Shown: piece by piece, positions 22,761 through 34,395 of the stretch | How the letters are laid out: the number at the start of each line of letters is the position of its first letter | How positions within the stretch are numbered: the stretch's first letter is position 1 | Assembly: GCA_030248225.1 (NCBI GenBank) | Contig: JASANE010029930.1 | Span: 51,973-115,972, forward strand | DNA from: Trileptium ribeirensis | Lineage: Eukaryota > Nematoda > Enoplea > Enoplida > Thoracostomopsidae | Direction of reading: 5' to 3' | DNA length: 64,000 nt | The notes under the pieces: generated by a model | What the model was told of the DNA's origin: nothing | The model's database searches: none | The model's input: only the letters and a program-made list of their open reading frames with translations | Program-made: the position numbers and the translations under genes

Positions 22761-23521
22761 AGGTACTTTTCCATTATCCCCCCCGCCCGAATTTTGGAGC
22801 TGATTTTCGTATCAATCGATTCAGTTCGATGAGGCGGTTCAGAAAATGTTCATTTTGTCCACATCCCAGGTAAATTTTTTTTATTTTTTAGGTCCCAATA
22901 GTCCCCCCTGGTAAACCCAAAACTTTTGTCTTCTTAATATGGTCATGTTCCATTCGACTCGGCTTGATGAGATAAATCTACTGTTGTGTAGTATATTGAA
23001 ATCTACACCACCGTTAGAAAGTTATGAGTGCTCAAGTAACCCTGAGGGGCGAAAATAAAATGCAGACCATGCCGTTCTTGATATACTAAACCTAAACCTT
23101 AGTCTTAGCCTAATCTAAGATTCTTATTTGAGACATACACTAAGCCTAAGTCGGGGGCTGCCGCCCGCCGAACCCTCCGCTCTAAGCCGTTCCTTTTTCT
23201 AACGTTATAACGTGCCGCCTTCAGTTTTACTAGGCCCTTATTACTTTCTAAACGTGGTGCATATTTCATTATACTACACAACACTAGTAGATGTCTCTCA
23301 TCAAGCCGAGTCGAATGGTACCAAATAGAACCATACTCCGAAGAAAAAATTTTTGGATTCCCAACGGGGCCTCAAAAATCAAAAGAATTTCAGGTATGTG
23401 GGTGAAATGAGCATTTTCTGAACCGCCTCATCGAGCTGAATCGATTGATACCAAAATCAGCTTTGTATGTGCAAAATCGACCCCAAATTCGGGCTGGGGG
23501 ATATTGGAAAAGAACCATGCT
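22756..23521. mobile_element. Foldback element with ~240-bp inverted arms
   Basis: The left arm (22756-~23010) and right arm (~23270-23521) are imperfect inverted copies. Both contain 'tatcaatcgattcag', 'cgatgaggcggttcag', 'ccattcgactcggcttgatg' and 'gtgtagtat' at matching distances, and outer ends 'gtacttttcc' / 'ggttcttttcc'. The ~250-bp spacer holds the dispersed repeat at 23048-23240. No coding capacity. Part of the same arm sequence seems to be present at the very start of the window. Confidence 0.75.
23048..23240 (+). repeat. Dispersed repeat, copy 1
   Basis: About 190 bp shared in the same orientation with 28322-28510: 'ccatgccgttct.gatatact', 'ttagccta', 'ctaagtcggggg.tg', 'taagc.g.tc.ttttttctaacg'. 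It lies within the spacer of the foldback element. Family unknown. Confidence 0.75.
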
Positions 23522-24807
23522 TTAAGCCATATAATCCGTAATAAGTATATCTAACACGCAGGTTTACAAATTATGGAGTTTAGATGTAACACCGAAATTG
23601 GAGCAGATTCGCACCCGGAAAAACTTCTTTGTTCAACCCTTGTTTGTAATGTTAAAGAATAATTATAACTGCATACGGCTTTTTATAACTTGTATGCGTC
23701 CAATATGTCAATTCTGGAACTTCTCCGCCTGGGCACCGGAATCAGATTGGGTCATACTTCGATCGGGTTGGGCCAGACACGTGTAAGTTTCTGTAACATA
23801 ACTCATCGGAAGCGACGTTTATCGCAACTTCAATACTTTGCCCTAATTAATGTGACTCGTCCATCAGAGTGGTGGGATGTCATCCTGTCCAGCGTTTTAT
23901 AAAAACACTGCCAGAGAACCTACACATAGATTATATAAAAGTCATGATTCCAGTCATCAATACTTGCTATCTGGTTATTATCGGATTAGGTCGGTTCGCG
24001 ACGGATCGGGTTCACATTTTTCAGACCGATGCGGTCTCTACTTCCGCCAGTCAATCCCATTGTTAAATTGATCTCAATGGGCAACTATTATCCGCTAGTG
24101 ATATTCTGTCGTCGATAGCCAATTTCAAACGACATCTTGTAAAACTATGACATATCACACCGCTTTTTAGATTTAAAACAAGAAACACGATAAAAGCCTA
24201 CAAGTGGAATTATATGTACGCATGGATCTATGCTAAACCTTAACGGTAATAATTATAAATACAGATATTGCATACAAAGTACAGTGGAACGTTCTTAGGT
24301 AAAGCAATAGCGCATAATCGAAGAGAGTTTCATTTCTCTTCACTATAATGTAACCTCGTCCTTCATGATACGGTCGTTTTCGGCTCTGCCCCCTCATTTC
24401 TGGGCGGTCTTCATGCACACATCACCCCAGTTCTTTTTTAGGTAGGGGCAGCTCGGACCACCAGTTTCAATGGGTTTAGATGAGCAATTGTGATCGGTTC
24501 ATTCGACCTACTAAAACTGTAGGAGGGTTAGACATACCATCTCAAAACTGAAACGGGGGTCTAAGCTACACCCCATAAACTGGTAATGGTATGTGCATAG
24601 AGGCCTGTCCCACAGAGATGATTTGATAGAGCCCAAAATGTATGTGTAATCCAGCACGGGTTTACATTAGTGCTGGGAGGTGATATACTCTTCCATTATA
24701 TACACTCGTTGGCATAGTGATTGCCTTTATAGTGAAAATACTATTACAGTGAAATGTTCCTTTGGGCTACGCCAAATTGTCGACATCATTAAAATAATAT
24801 GAATGTA
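23522..24807. other. Unannotated spacer
   Basis: No recognisable gene, RNA or repeat. Confidence 0.35.
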
Positions 24808-25644
24808 GTAAAAATCAGGGGCGGCGGAACGATTTTATAAGTGGTGGGGGGCTACAGACAGGCACTGATATAATTTGCATTAATAGCCCAGAATGTAATA
24901 AAACTTGATAGATATTAACTTTTCTCTAATTATTCACTATGCATAATTTACTGTAATTATCCTGGTATCCTTGTATATATATCGCGTTATGAACCCAATA
25001 GTGCCACGGTAATTGGCAAGAACATACCTTTGGCCGTGAATACTTCTGATTGAAACGTTATTCATGTATAAGTTTGTTAAATTTCTACGCTTTACGCGAG
25101 AGAGTATTCATCCACAACCACAGTATGATATTCTTCTTAGCTACTCCGGAGCAGTGACATAGCAAGGAGGGCCTCGGAGCCTAGCCCCCAATCACGAGCC
25201 TGGTGTTAAAAACTAGTCAAAAACCTTAATAAATGACCGATATTAACTTAATCGTTGCAAAATGGCGGTAAAACTTGAGATTCACTCTTCTCTATGCAAC
25301 AATTTTAACATACGTTTTACAACAGATACATGATAGCGACCTGTGTTAGTGCTTCTTTAAAATAAATTCTGTCTGCAGCACAGCTAGAACGAACCTCAAT
25401 CCGGTCTCGCACCAAATTAAATGTTCTTTTAAACTTTCTATCGTTCACTTCGTAAAGTCCAAGCGCCTATTCTTTAACGCGAACTGATCAATGTCACTGT
25501 AACGTGCGTTCGGCGCGGACTGAGGTAGATGCGACTACAAGCGCGTAACGTTGGTACTATGAGATTCAAAACGTGTATGGAGCTGGCTCCGTACATTATC
25601 AATAAAAGGGATATAAACTGTGGTACGATAAAATTCATATGGAG

Positions 25645-26110
25645 TTAGGTGCAGCTGGTGTGTTCGCGGACAACTTCCTGCAGAACGAGACGATCAATGT
25701 CCAGATGCTTTTTCGCCTCACAAGCATGGCTCCAAACGTTTTGCAAATTTCCACTGCTCTGGCCGCTGCTCCACAATTCAAGTTGCTCCATCAGAATGTG
25801 TATTTCGTTGACGCATTCGTAAAGATTTTGGCCGACAGACTGCAGTGATACAGCTATGGGTTTAATGACGCCTAGTACATGACGAAGAATAACCATGCAT
25901 ACAATAAAAGATGATCTGGTGATAGCGGCAAAAAGACCGGTGGCTTGCCCAACAGTTTATTAGTATTGGTCAGTTTCATGTTGGGCAATATTTTCCAAAA
26001 GTGCACCCATATAAGGATACAGCTCCGAGAAAGTCAAACATGCAGTATGACGTTCAACCCACCGGGTGTCGCTAAGCTTAGGCAGAACAGTTTTAGTTAC
26101 ATTGGGCTTC
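25645..26110 (-). pseudogene. hAT transposase fragment
   Basis: Reading 26110 to 25645 on the minus strand: 'LPKLSDTRWVERHTACLTF', 'ELYPYMGALLENI', a double stop, then 'ATGLFAAITRSSF', 'ILRHVLGVIKPIAVSLQ' and 'NEIHILMEQLELW'. The 'L..TRW..R..A' block and the following helical stretch are characteristic of DUF4371-type hAT transposases. In-frame stops and missing N- and C-terminal parts mark it as dead. It lies inside a CAGGGGCGG-ended element with 8-bp flanks. Confidence 0.75.
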
Positions 26111-26423
26111 CATCGTTTTGAGGAGAGCAAACCGCTTTGGTGATGCGCGTAAGAATACGACGACGGACGACATTACTCCGAATGTGGACCAAATTTCAGG
26201 AACCTCTGACGCTTTGGTGACAGTTAGCTTAAGGATCTATGTTAAGGTGATGTCTATGTGCAAGCTAGACAACAATTTTCCGTCTTCGAAACCTGACAGG
26301 GGGGAGGCCGCCCCTCCCGCCCCCTCTAAAACCGCCCGAGTATCCATAACCATTCAATATCGTGTATCGTGCATGTGGCATTAAAAATACCCTACAGTAA
26401 CACTATTACACGAGGCGCCCTAA

Positions 26424-26677
26424 TCCTTTCATGCCGGCTAGCTCCAAATGGACCTAATGCATATTGCGAGTCGTTGTGTTTTCTGAGTTTGTCGTATGTC
26501 GTACGTTTGTTATTCGTTCACGTTGTGAGGTTCCTTAAGGAACCGAGCAACAGCTCCCAGATTGCTCAGTGGTTTGCGTACACATGTTTCACCCGTACGT
26601 TTCTAGCATGATCCCCAGCGCGGGCTTGAGTTTGTCAAACATTGCACGATACACAAATTAATTCCGGCATGAAAGGG
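26424..26677. mobile_element. piggyBac-type MITE nested in the hAT element
   Basis: Inverted ends 'cctttcatgccgg' (26425-26437) and 'ccggcatgaaaggg' (26664-26677), followed by TTAA at 26678-26681. The left flank is a mutated ctaa. CCC-starting termini at a TTAA site are the hallmark of piggyBac. About 254 bp, no transposase, so non-autonomous. It must have inserted after the hAT element. Confidence 0.65.
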
Positions 26678-27457
26678 TTAAGAGCAAAGCATCCAATTAC
26701 CATAAATATTTCAAACGAAGAAACGTTTGTTTTATAATGCAATAAACATCAAATATCACATGGGCATCACAAGAGGGGAGCCGCCAATCCCACATCTCCA
26801 CATTTTACGGACAAACGTTAAAAAATTAACTGGTGGGGTTATACCAAAATGAACGTATATGACAGGCCCTCCACATTTTTTGGAGTCTCTGTCCACTTTT
26901 GAACACACCCCCGAAGCACCACGATAGCCTTAAAATAATGTTAGCAAAAAGTTCGATCAAAACATATTAAACGTGATGTAGCAGATAAGAAACACGCGAT
27001 ACAAATTAGCTTGCTTGACGACATCTATCGGACAAAAATATGTAATATATTATTAATAGATCCTTAACGAGCTGTCTGTTACAAGTATTTTTGCTCGACG
27101 CTGGTAAACAATTAATGACAAACCACTTGGAATACCACTTAAGACTGGGTTGTGATTGCTAACTGTTAGTTTCTAATGCTAAATGATGGTTCTTCTAAAA
27201 ATATATATTGTAGTAAATTTTGTAACTAGGCAAAAATATTTTGTGAGGCTATAATCAAAACAAAAAAATTTTCACCATAAAACATTCCAATAATGTTTTA
27301 GAAGGTTCGTGGATTTGAATACACCAAACCTTCCCCAGGCACAGGTGATGGCTTGTTGATGTTCGAAAGTGGAGACGGGGGCTTAGCCCCCCACTTTTAA
27401 AAGTGGGGGCTCAGCCCCCCTAGCGCACCCCTCGGCTCCGCCGCCCCTGTTAAAAAT

Positions 27458-28321
27458 GAACTTTTTAGTATATTTTTCAATTCGTCACAAACTAATTTAC
27501 TATAAGCGAACTCTACTGTTTATATATGTTATCGTAATGACGCATTGGTAAAAAACTCAATACAATTATAAATTCAACGTTATCAAAACAGAAGTAATAA
27601 CAGTTGATGACAGATAGTTCCAAAAACAAGCTTTGCCAATTATTTGATGGACTGTGTTTGCGAATATACGTTTTAGTCTGTTTGTGTGTGTAAGTACATG
27701 AACCGAATAAAATTGAAAAAAATCAACTATTCGTCGTAAAAGCGCGCTAGACCGCAAATGTAACAATATATTATATCTACGACCACAAAAAGTATAATAA
27801 AATAAATATCACGATTATTTTTAAAAAATAGTTTAAAAAAGTTTATCTGCCAAAAATTTATATGAATTCAGAGGTAATATTCTTTACTCGTTACCGGTAT
27901 CTTAGCGATACAGTTAAAATATAAATTATGCCAGCTTCATGTGCGAAATCATATTGCTTTTTTATCAGTGTGCGTTTCAGGAGCATAACCACAGGAGGGA
28001 GGTGCGTTGTTTGGAAGGTCGTGCCCGCAGTTTTGGCTGGTGCCCCACTATGCAGCTCCATACTGTTTTTTTCAAATTGCAACCTCTTGAGACAGAAATA
28101 CACAATTCGTTTATGCGGCTCCACGTAACACTCTCTCGAAGGGCGCCTATGGTACGCTCGAGCTGTGACTATTAAGTCAGGGGGAGTTTATATTATATTA
28201 AAATTATATGTGATGTTTGAACTAAAAATATTTGAATATGTCGTTATGTGAATAGCCTAATATCCATAATATACATGTATTTCGTGGCTAATGTAATGTA
28301 ACCTTTAGGGGCCGACGTATA
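27458..28321. other. Unannotated spacer
   Basis: No confident gene. The plus-strand frames at 27928-28175 and a minus-strand frame at 27891-28124 overlap, and none shows domain-like sequence. Confidence 0.35.
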
Positions 28322-28510
28322 ATGCATGCCATGCCGTTCTCGATATACTAAGCCTTAGCCTTAATATTAGCCTAAGCTAAGGTTCCTATGTGAGCCATGT
28401 CCTAGACCTAAGCCTAAGTCGGGGGTTGCTACCTCCCGAACCCCCTGCGCTAAGCTGCTCTTTTTTCTAACGTTATAACTTCCGGTCCTTAAACTTGACA
28501 TGGGCTCATT
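28322..28510 (+). repeat. Dispersed repeat, copy 2
   Basis: Same family and orientation as 23048-23240, perhaps 80% similar by eye. It is not inside a foldback element here. Confidence 0.75.
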
Positions 28511-28859
28511 TCGCGATAAAACTATTATATAGAAAAGTGGTTGCAAGCGTGTCTCGCAGATCGGCGTTCACCCTAATGCGGTATTTTCGAGAACGGACAT
28601 GAAAAAACGGAAATAGTTAAAGGAGAGTTTTAAAACGTAGAACATCGGAAAACTGTTCAAATATCGTTAAGGTAGAACAGGATCAGTGTAATCGGGATCA
28701 TCACTGTGCTGTTGGTTAATATCAGTGATTATTATTGTATATGTGCTGTATTATTAATATTCTGTTGGAAAGTTGTAATTGTGCCCAAGCTATTAATATT
28801 AAACCCACCGGCCTGCTGCCATGTTGACTAGAAAATGTCACTGAATCTACAGTGAACCA

Positions 28860-31555
28860 GCAACCTACACTCAGCCACACCATGGCGACAAATTATAGCG
28901 ACAAACAGATGCTAAACGTAAGCTGTCTTTCCAAAAAGTCCGCTCTTCTTCGACACATAGTACAACCTAAACTTTATGGCACTGACAGAAACATGGATGC
29001 GACAAGAAAGCTGTAATTCACTGACTGAGTGTACTCCACACGGCTTTAAAAATGCTGCAAAACCCAATTTATCCGGTCGCGAAGGTGGCCCGGCCATCAT
29101 TTATGGCGACGATATGAAATACAGCGAAAGTTTTGAGTTAACTAACATAACAGTCACCAGCTTCGAGTATATGTGTGGGCAGCTAACTTGTACGGCCCAG
29201 ACGTTGACTATATTAATCATCTATCGTCCACACCAGCTATCGATGTCTGATTTTTGCACCGAACTTAGTGAAATTCTTACATTTGTAATTGTGAACAACC
29301 CCACTATCCAACTTTTAATAATGGGCGACTTTAATACGCCCACAATATCAAACAATTTTTCGACAGTAATAACGTCATTCCACCTGAGGCAACACGTAAC
29401 AACAAGTATACACGACCGCGGCAATTTACTTGACCTTGTATTAACATATTCGGATAGCACTATACTGCGCAATGTGAAGGTTTATGATACCGGGCTTTCT
29501 GATCATAGTCTAGTAATTCTAGCACTAAAATACCGCTCCCAAAGCACATCAAGAACAAAAACAATGCATCGCTGTTGGAAATCAATCGATCCCGAACGCT
29601 TCCAGTCCGCCTTGCGACTATTATCAGTGCCCACTGACATCAGTCTAAATGACTATATACAACACTTTTTCACATCCATCCAATCGACTTTGGATGAACA
29701 ACTCCGTAAAATGACCAAGGTTATTAAAGACAAACCAGATACTCCTTGGTACGACTCGGAATGCAGTGTTTACAAACGTGAGCTACGACGACTCGAAAGA
29801 GACTGGCGAAGACAAAAAACTAAGAACAGTAAAGTTGCATGCAACACACAAAAGCAGAAGTTTCGTGGGTTGTGTCAGCGCAAGTTAGACACCCTCTGGA
29901 AACAAAAACTTGAGTAATTTTCAACCACCAAAAATGGACTTTAATTAACCAAATGCTTTCCAGAAAGTATAAACCAAGTCTACTTGAAGATAAGGCTGAT
30001 CAAGTCGCTGAATACTTTTATGAAAAAATTCGAGTACTGCAATCCAACCACATCACTAAACCTAGTTCCAAAAATGTCTCGCCAGACGTACACACTCAGC
30101 CAGGCTTCTCATTCTCTCACGTCTCAACTGATACAGTGAACCGGTTAATCTACTCCAGCATCAATAAATGCTGCGCCCTGGATGTTCTCCAGCCTACCGT
30201 CATAAAACAGTTTCCAAAAATTTTGGTAGAGCCTATAACTCGAATTATCAACTGTTCGTTGGATACTGCAACCTTTCCAAGCAGCGAAAAATTGTCCATT
30301 ATCCATCCTGCTTTAAAAAAGCAAAATGCAGATCATACTATATTTGCCAATTACCGTCCTGTATCTAACATATCCTATCTTTCTAAACTCATTGAACGAG
30401 CAGTTCTCACTCAGCTGAACTCATTGCTGGACGCTTCAAGTTACCTGCTGATCAACAAGCCGCATATTGCAAGAACAACTCCACGGAAACGGCACTTATT
30501 AAAATTACAAACGATATTAGGTCTGCGTTTGCAAGGCGCCAGGTTACGGTTATGGTAATCCTAGACCTGTCCGCAGCATTTGATACTATTGGCCGTGAAA
30601 TAATCTTAAAAAATCTCATAGCTGCTGGTATTTCTCCATTTGCGGTGTAATGGTTTCATTCGTACCTGTCTAACCGCGAACAATCTGTGCAAATCGGCAA
30701 AAATCGCTCTAAACCTATGAAGCTAAAAAAACCGGGGTCCCACAAGGCAGTGTGCTTGGTCCAGTCTTGTTCAATATTTGCCTTGCTCCCGTCATGGCTC
30801 TGATAACTATGGCTGGATTTGAGGCGCACAGTTATGCGGACGACATACAAGTCTACCGTCTCTTCCATCCCGGTGACATTGCTAATATTAATCCATCCCT
30901 TCAACAGCTACTTGCCAACCTGAAACATTGGTTTAATGTCAACAACTTTATACTTGACGAAACCAAAACGGAACTAATTTATTTTCACTTGAATGATTTC
31001 GTTGGGCCATCGACAATCATCGGCTCTGCAACCATCGAGCCCGCCACATCTATCAAAGTTCTCGGCGTTACTTTGGATAACAAACTAAACATTATACAAC
31101 ACATCAGCCAGCTGGCAGCAACCTGCATCTGGCAACTCCGCTCAACAAGCCGTCTTCATCGTCGACTCGATGTAGACACGGCACACAGTACAATACGAGT
31201 TTTTGACATAAATAGAATATACTACTGCAACGCACTATACCCAAGCATCCCAACATCTACAATGCAACCCTTACGTCGGGCGCTACACACAGCTGCTAGA
31301 ATAGTAAGCAACATGTTCCAAAAAATGGGATTCCATCAGCCGCGTTCTGCGAAATCTTCACTGGCTTCCTTTGCAGCAACGAGTCGCATTCAAAATACTA
31401 GTCATCGTCCACAACATATTATCCACAAATGGTCCAAAATATATCGCCGCAATGTTCATCCTGCCTCCAGCCCCCGTTTAATTGGCACACATGGATATAC
31501 CATGTCTACAGTAATTCCTTTTTTAGAAATTGCAATCAATAAATGTGCCATTCTT
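28860..31555 (+). mobile_element. Non-LTR retrotransposon (LINE, Jockey/CR1-like), 5' and middle part
   Basis: Encodes an AP-endonuclease domain followed by reverse transcriptase, with frameshifts. A 3' remnant of the same kind of element lies at 33940-34395. The two pieces are separated by a Merlin fragment and GC-rich repeat sequence. The exact 5' end cannot be placed. Confidence 0.8.
28976..29917 (+). pseudogene. LINE endonuclease domain (APE-type)
   Basis: A 313-codon open frame. It starts within the endonuclease ('ALTETWM' block) and continues with 'LLIMGDFNTP' (the catalytic D..N block) and 'DLVLTYSD' to 'GLSDHSLV' (the SDH motif). It ends with the basic linker before the RT ('WYDSECSVYKRELRRLERDW'). 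This enzyme nicks target DNA for target-primed reverse transcription. The N-terminal block lies upstream in another frame ('SCLSKKSALLRHIVQP' near 28920-28970), showing a frameshift. It belongs with the RT frames downstream. Confidence 0.85.
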
Positions 31556-31564
31556 ATTGGTTAA
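29953..31564 (+). pseudogene. LINE reverse transcriptase, frameshifted
   Basis: RT motifs run through successive frames. 29953-30558 has 'INKCCALDVLQPTVIKQ', 'IIHPALKK' and 'NYRPVSNISYLSKLIERAV'. A frame change follows, then 'STETALIKI', 'ILDLSAAFDTI', an in-frame stop, and 'VPQGSVLGPVLF' at the junction with the 30752 frame. That frame has the catalytic 'SYADDIQVY', then 'NNFILDETKTELIYF' and 'IKVLGVTLD'. At least two frameshifts and one stop make it inactive. The typical order of RT blocks supports the Jockey/CR1 group. The frame is broken at ~31555 by the Merlin-derived duplication. Confidence 0.85.
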
Positions 31565-32336
31565 TTCTGTTTGGAGATATTATTATTCTGATTGGCTAAT
31601 TAAACGTAAACTTATTGCACTAATATATGTCCGTTGTCCAATTGGACATTTTAACATTACCAGAACAACACTATTATATGAAAGAACATCCAATAATCTC
31701 AGCGGAGCATTACATAATATACAGTTGTATAAAGGCATAGTTAATCATTAGTCCTTAAACAGGGTAAATGGCCGAAATATGTCTAGTAATGGCATTAAAC
31801 GCATATGTTCCGGTTTTACCATACCGCTCCCGCCAAAGAAACTCATTCATATGGCTTTCAAGTGTATTTGAAAACACAAAATACATGGACTTCAAATTCC
31901 TTTTAGCATTCTTCCAATAACACTCCACATGATTTGTGGTATTGGTTAATTCTGTTTGGAGACATTATTATTCTGATTGGCTAATTACACGTAAACTTAT
32001 TGTGCTAATATATGTCCGTTGCCCAATTGGACATTTTAACATTACCAGAACTACACTATTATATCACTTCAGGAACCGCACATCCAATAATCGCAGCGGA
32101 GCATTACATAATATACAGTTATACAAAGGCATAGTTCACACCATTAGTCTTTAAACGCGGTAAATGGCCGAAATATGTCTAATAATGGCATTAAATGCAT
32201 CTGTTCCGGTTTTACCACACCGCTCCTGCCAAAGAAACTCATCCATATGGCTTTCAAGTGTATTTGAAGACACACCACACATGGACTTCCATTTCTTTTT
32301 AGCATTCTTCCAATAACACTCCACATGATTTGTGGT
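31556..32336 (-). repeat. Tandem duplication of a Merlin transposon end
   Basis: Copy 1 is 31556-31940 and copy 2 is 31941-32336. Both start 'attggttaattctgtttgga' and run through to 'cacatgatttgtggt'. Copy 1 stops there abruptly and copy 2 continues into the transposase. Copy 2 has an extra ~10 bp near 32065. The leading 'ggttaattctg' probably represents the element's terminus at the 3' side of its gene. Confidence 0.85.
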
Positions 32337-32890
32337 GGCTCCTGTGACAGTGCAAACAAAATTGTGCGTATGATTGACTGCATAATGTTGGTACGGTGGT
32401 ACCACTTGTATCTGGTTAATATTATTATAGGCTCCCCACTGATCTGAATGAATGATTGAGCCACCGATTGATTGTGCGCAATGTTTGTGCTGATCAATCC
32501 GGCACAAATTCGAAGAAGCCATCGGTTGTTTCGGGGCAGTAACCACCAAAAACCCATCTTTGCTCAACCATGTTCACAACATTATTTTTGCGTTTTGCTA
32601 ATAAAGATTCATCGATTTGCACAACAATCCCTTTTCCACTTATTTGTCGAGGGTTTCGTATCAGCAACTGTGAGCAAATATCACGAAAGAATTGATACCA
32701 GTAAACAACAGTTTTGTCAGTTGTGCCAGTCATTTCCATAGCCGTTTTGTTCGGAATAGAGTGGCTCCAAAGATATGTGAGCTGCAGCAGTATGTTCAGA
32801 GACAGATGACTGTCGTTGAAAGCACTTTGGATTCGTACCGATCTAGCATTTCCCGGATGAGTTGGGCAGCGCCACACATAGCCGTCCTGT
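31941..32890 (-). mobile_element. Merlin-superfamily DNA transposon, 5'-truncated
   Basis: Carries a minus-strand transposase of the IS1016/IS1595-related type (Merlin in eukaryotes). The 3'-side end is at 31941 (and duplicated at 31556). No matching inverted terminus was found after 32890, so the other end is missing. Confidence 0.75.
32151..32890 (-). pseudogene. Merlin (ISXO2-like) transposase, frameshifted
   Basis: From 32890 downward: 'DGYVWRCP', 'FNDSHLSLNILLQLTYLW', then the first catalytic Asp in 'VQIDESLLAK', then 'RWVFGGYCPETTDGFFEFVP'. A stop and frame change near 32500 follow. The other frame continues 'GGSIIHSDQWGAYNN' (second Asp), 'HNFVCTVTGATTNHVECYWK' (final Glu) and 'KKKWK'. 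These blocks are diagnostic of ISXO2-like DDE transposases. The frameshift and missing N-terminus make it non-functional. It sits inside LINE sequence, so it inserted later. Confidence 0.85.
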
Positions 32891-33939
32891 AAATGAACCT
32901 ACTTGTCTGATGTGAGGTTGCCAGGTTGGACAACACATGTTGACATACGGGCAAGTAAAGTTGGCAAGATACTACTTAATCCATACATGCCGGCGGGGGG
33001 GTGGCAGGGGGTAACCCTTCCCCCACCCCTGACGCCCGGAACTCCATCCCCTCCCCGCCCCGAGGACGAAAAATCAGTAAGTTACCCTCTCTGGGGTGGG
33101 GGTGCGCAGCACCTCCCCCCCCGTGTAGTATGAAATTGCAACTACGTGAGTAGAGAGAATTTTTGATTTTTCACGTCTGTGGGCATGTGTGACCAAATAT
33201 TTGTAACTTTATTCATAACCCGTCTGAATTCAAGGCGTAATCCTAGCGTGATCCATCATTACAATTGGAATTACAGGCACGACGTCTGAGCAAAATTACA
33301 TCAAAAATCATAAATTCACTTATAAAAGTTTGAATGATTAGTTTAATGAATATAGATCGGTTATTAATAGTATCGGTTTGGATACTAGGTATACAAGGTA
33401 TACAGCATATATGCCGGTAGGGTGCGTCGTAAAAGCCAGGCATTTGCGAAAACGAAATATGCTAATTCAGGAAACCAGGCCGTCACCAAGTAACGACAGC
33501 CCTGCGGAAACCGTGATACAATAGTCGCGAGAGATGAGACAAGTCATAGAATCGAATTAACATAGTAGAGAGTAACAAATAAAAGCATTTATCTGTAGCT
33601 GACTCCTTTTAATTAAATTCATTAAATTGCCACACTGTGGACATTCAGGAGCTTGCTGGCGTAGAAGGCCACGTTCTTGGAACCATATAAGACGTCGTTC
33701 GTTGCTCGATAGAATATCGGTCAAAAAATTTAACAGCATAGTAAAAAATATAGAAGTCCCGCCAAAAATACTAATTGGCTGTTGCTCTTTTATTTTGTGT
33801 GGTCACGCGGACACTGATTGGCAGCCCGCACTACTGCACTAACAAAAAATGGTGGGCAAGCGCCATTGTAAATTTCTGATGAAAAGTAAACGATGGCCAA
33901 TATAAGTAAGACTCATAAAAAATAATTTCACAAATAGCA
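32891..33939. other. Spacer with GC-rich low-complexity block
   Basis: 32990-33125 is a G- and C-run-rich block ('gcgggggggtggcaggggg', later 'cacctccccccccgtg') of the kind that recurs elsewhere in the window next to repeat ends. The rest shows nothing recognisable. It separates the two parts of LINE sequence, so it is probably further inserted repeat DNA. Confidence 0.4.
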
Positions 33940-34395
33940 TACGCACAAACAGAGTATTACTGTAGACACGGTATCTCCAGGAGTGCCTTTTAATTAATGA
34001 ACGCATCCTAAAAACGAATAACGTGAATACAAAATGCTTTTCTTTTATTGCATCATTAATATGGAACACGATACCCCGAACACTGCGGGACTCACATCTG
34101 ACCTTGCCTACATTCAAATCCCGACCAGAAACGTTTTTATTCCCTGATTTACGTTGACAGCATTATGAATTTATAGTTCTACCGTGTGTATAGCTATGTT
34201 GACTTTGCCAGAGAAAAAATTCATTAGGCAAAAAATTCATTAGAAAAAAGAAAAAATTCATTAGACAAAAAAACCTCCGCGACCTCCTTGTTTACATTGT
34301 TTTCAATATATGTCATCTTCGTACTTGTTGTTTCAGCGCTTTTGCAAAGCTTCGGCGAAAAGGGTGCTATATAAATGTTGCTATTATTATTATTT
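33940..34395 (+). mobile_element. LINE 3' end fragment
   Basis: A plus-strand frame reads 'NVNTKCFSFIASLIWNTIPRTL' in two parts and then 'LPTFKSRPETFLFP'. This is the usual C-terminal end of Jockey/CR1-type RT proteins (the W(N/D)..P..LR block and an F...LK..LF-like block). At 34365-34395 'gtgctatataaatgttgcta' runs into (ATT)n, the typical 3' tail of such LINEs. It may be the missing end of the LINE at 28860-31555. Confidence 0.65.
34215..34270. repeat. Short A-rich tandem repeat
   Basis: Three near copies of 'aaaaattcattag' (from about 34216, 34232 and 34250). Confidence 0.7.

Larger units (their letters stand above)
24816..27449 (-). mobile_element. hAT-type DNA transposon, degenerate
   Basis: The termini begin CAGGGGCGGCGGA on the left and mirror it on the right (TCCGCCGCCCCTG at 27437-27449). 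8-bp flanks gtaaaaat (24808-24815) and ttaaaaat (27450-27457) match at 7 of 8, the size expected of a hAT target duplication. The interior encodes minus-strand hAT transposase remnants (25645-26110). A piggyBac-type MITE (26424-26677) is nested inside. A near-perfect hairpin of 'gggcttagcccccca' type sequence precedes the right terminus. 2634 bp in all. Confidence 0.8.

Noticed and set aside
29221..29472. Minus-strand frame within the LINE endonuclease
   Set aside because: Antisense shadow of the plus-strand endonuclease domain.
31530..32154. Plus-strand frames of 72-73 codons repeated twice
   Set aside because: They are two translations of the duplicated Merlin end and have no relation to its transposase, which is on the minus strand.
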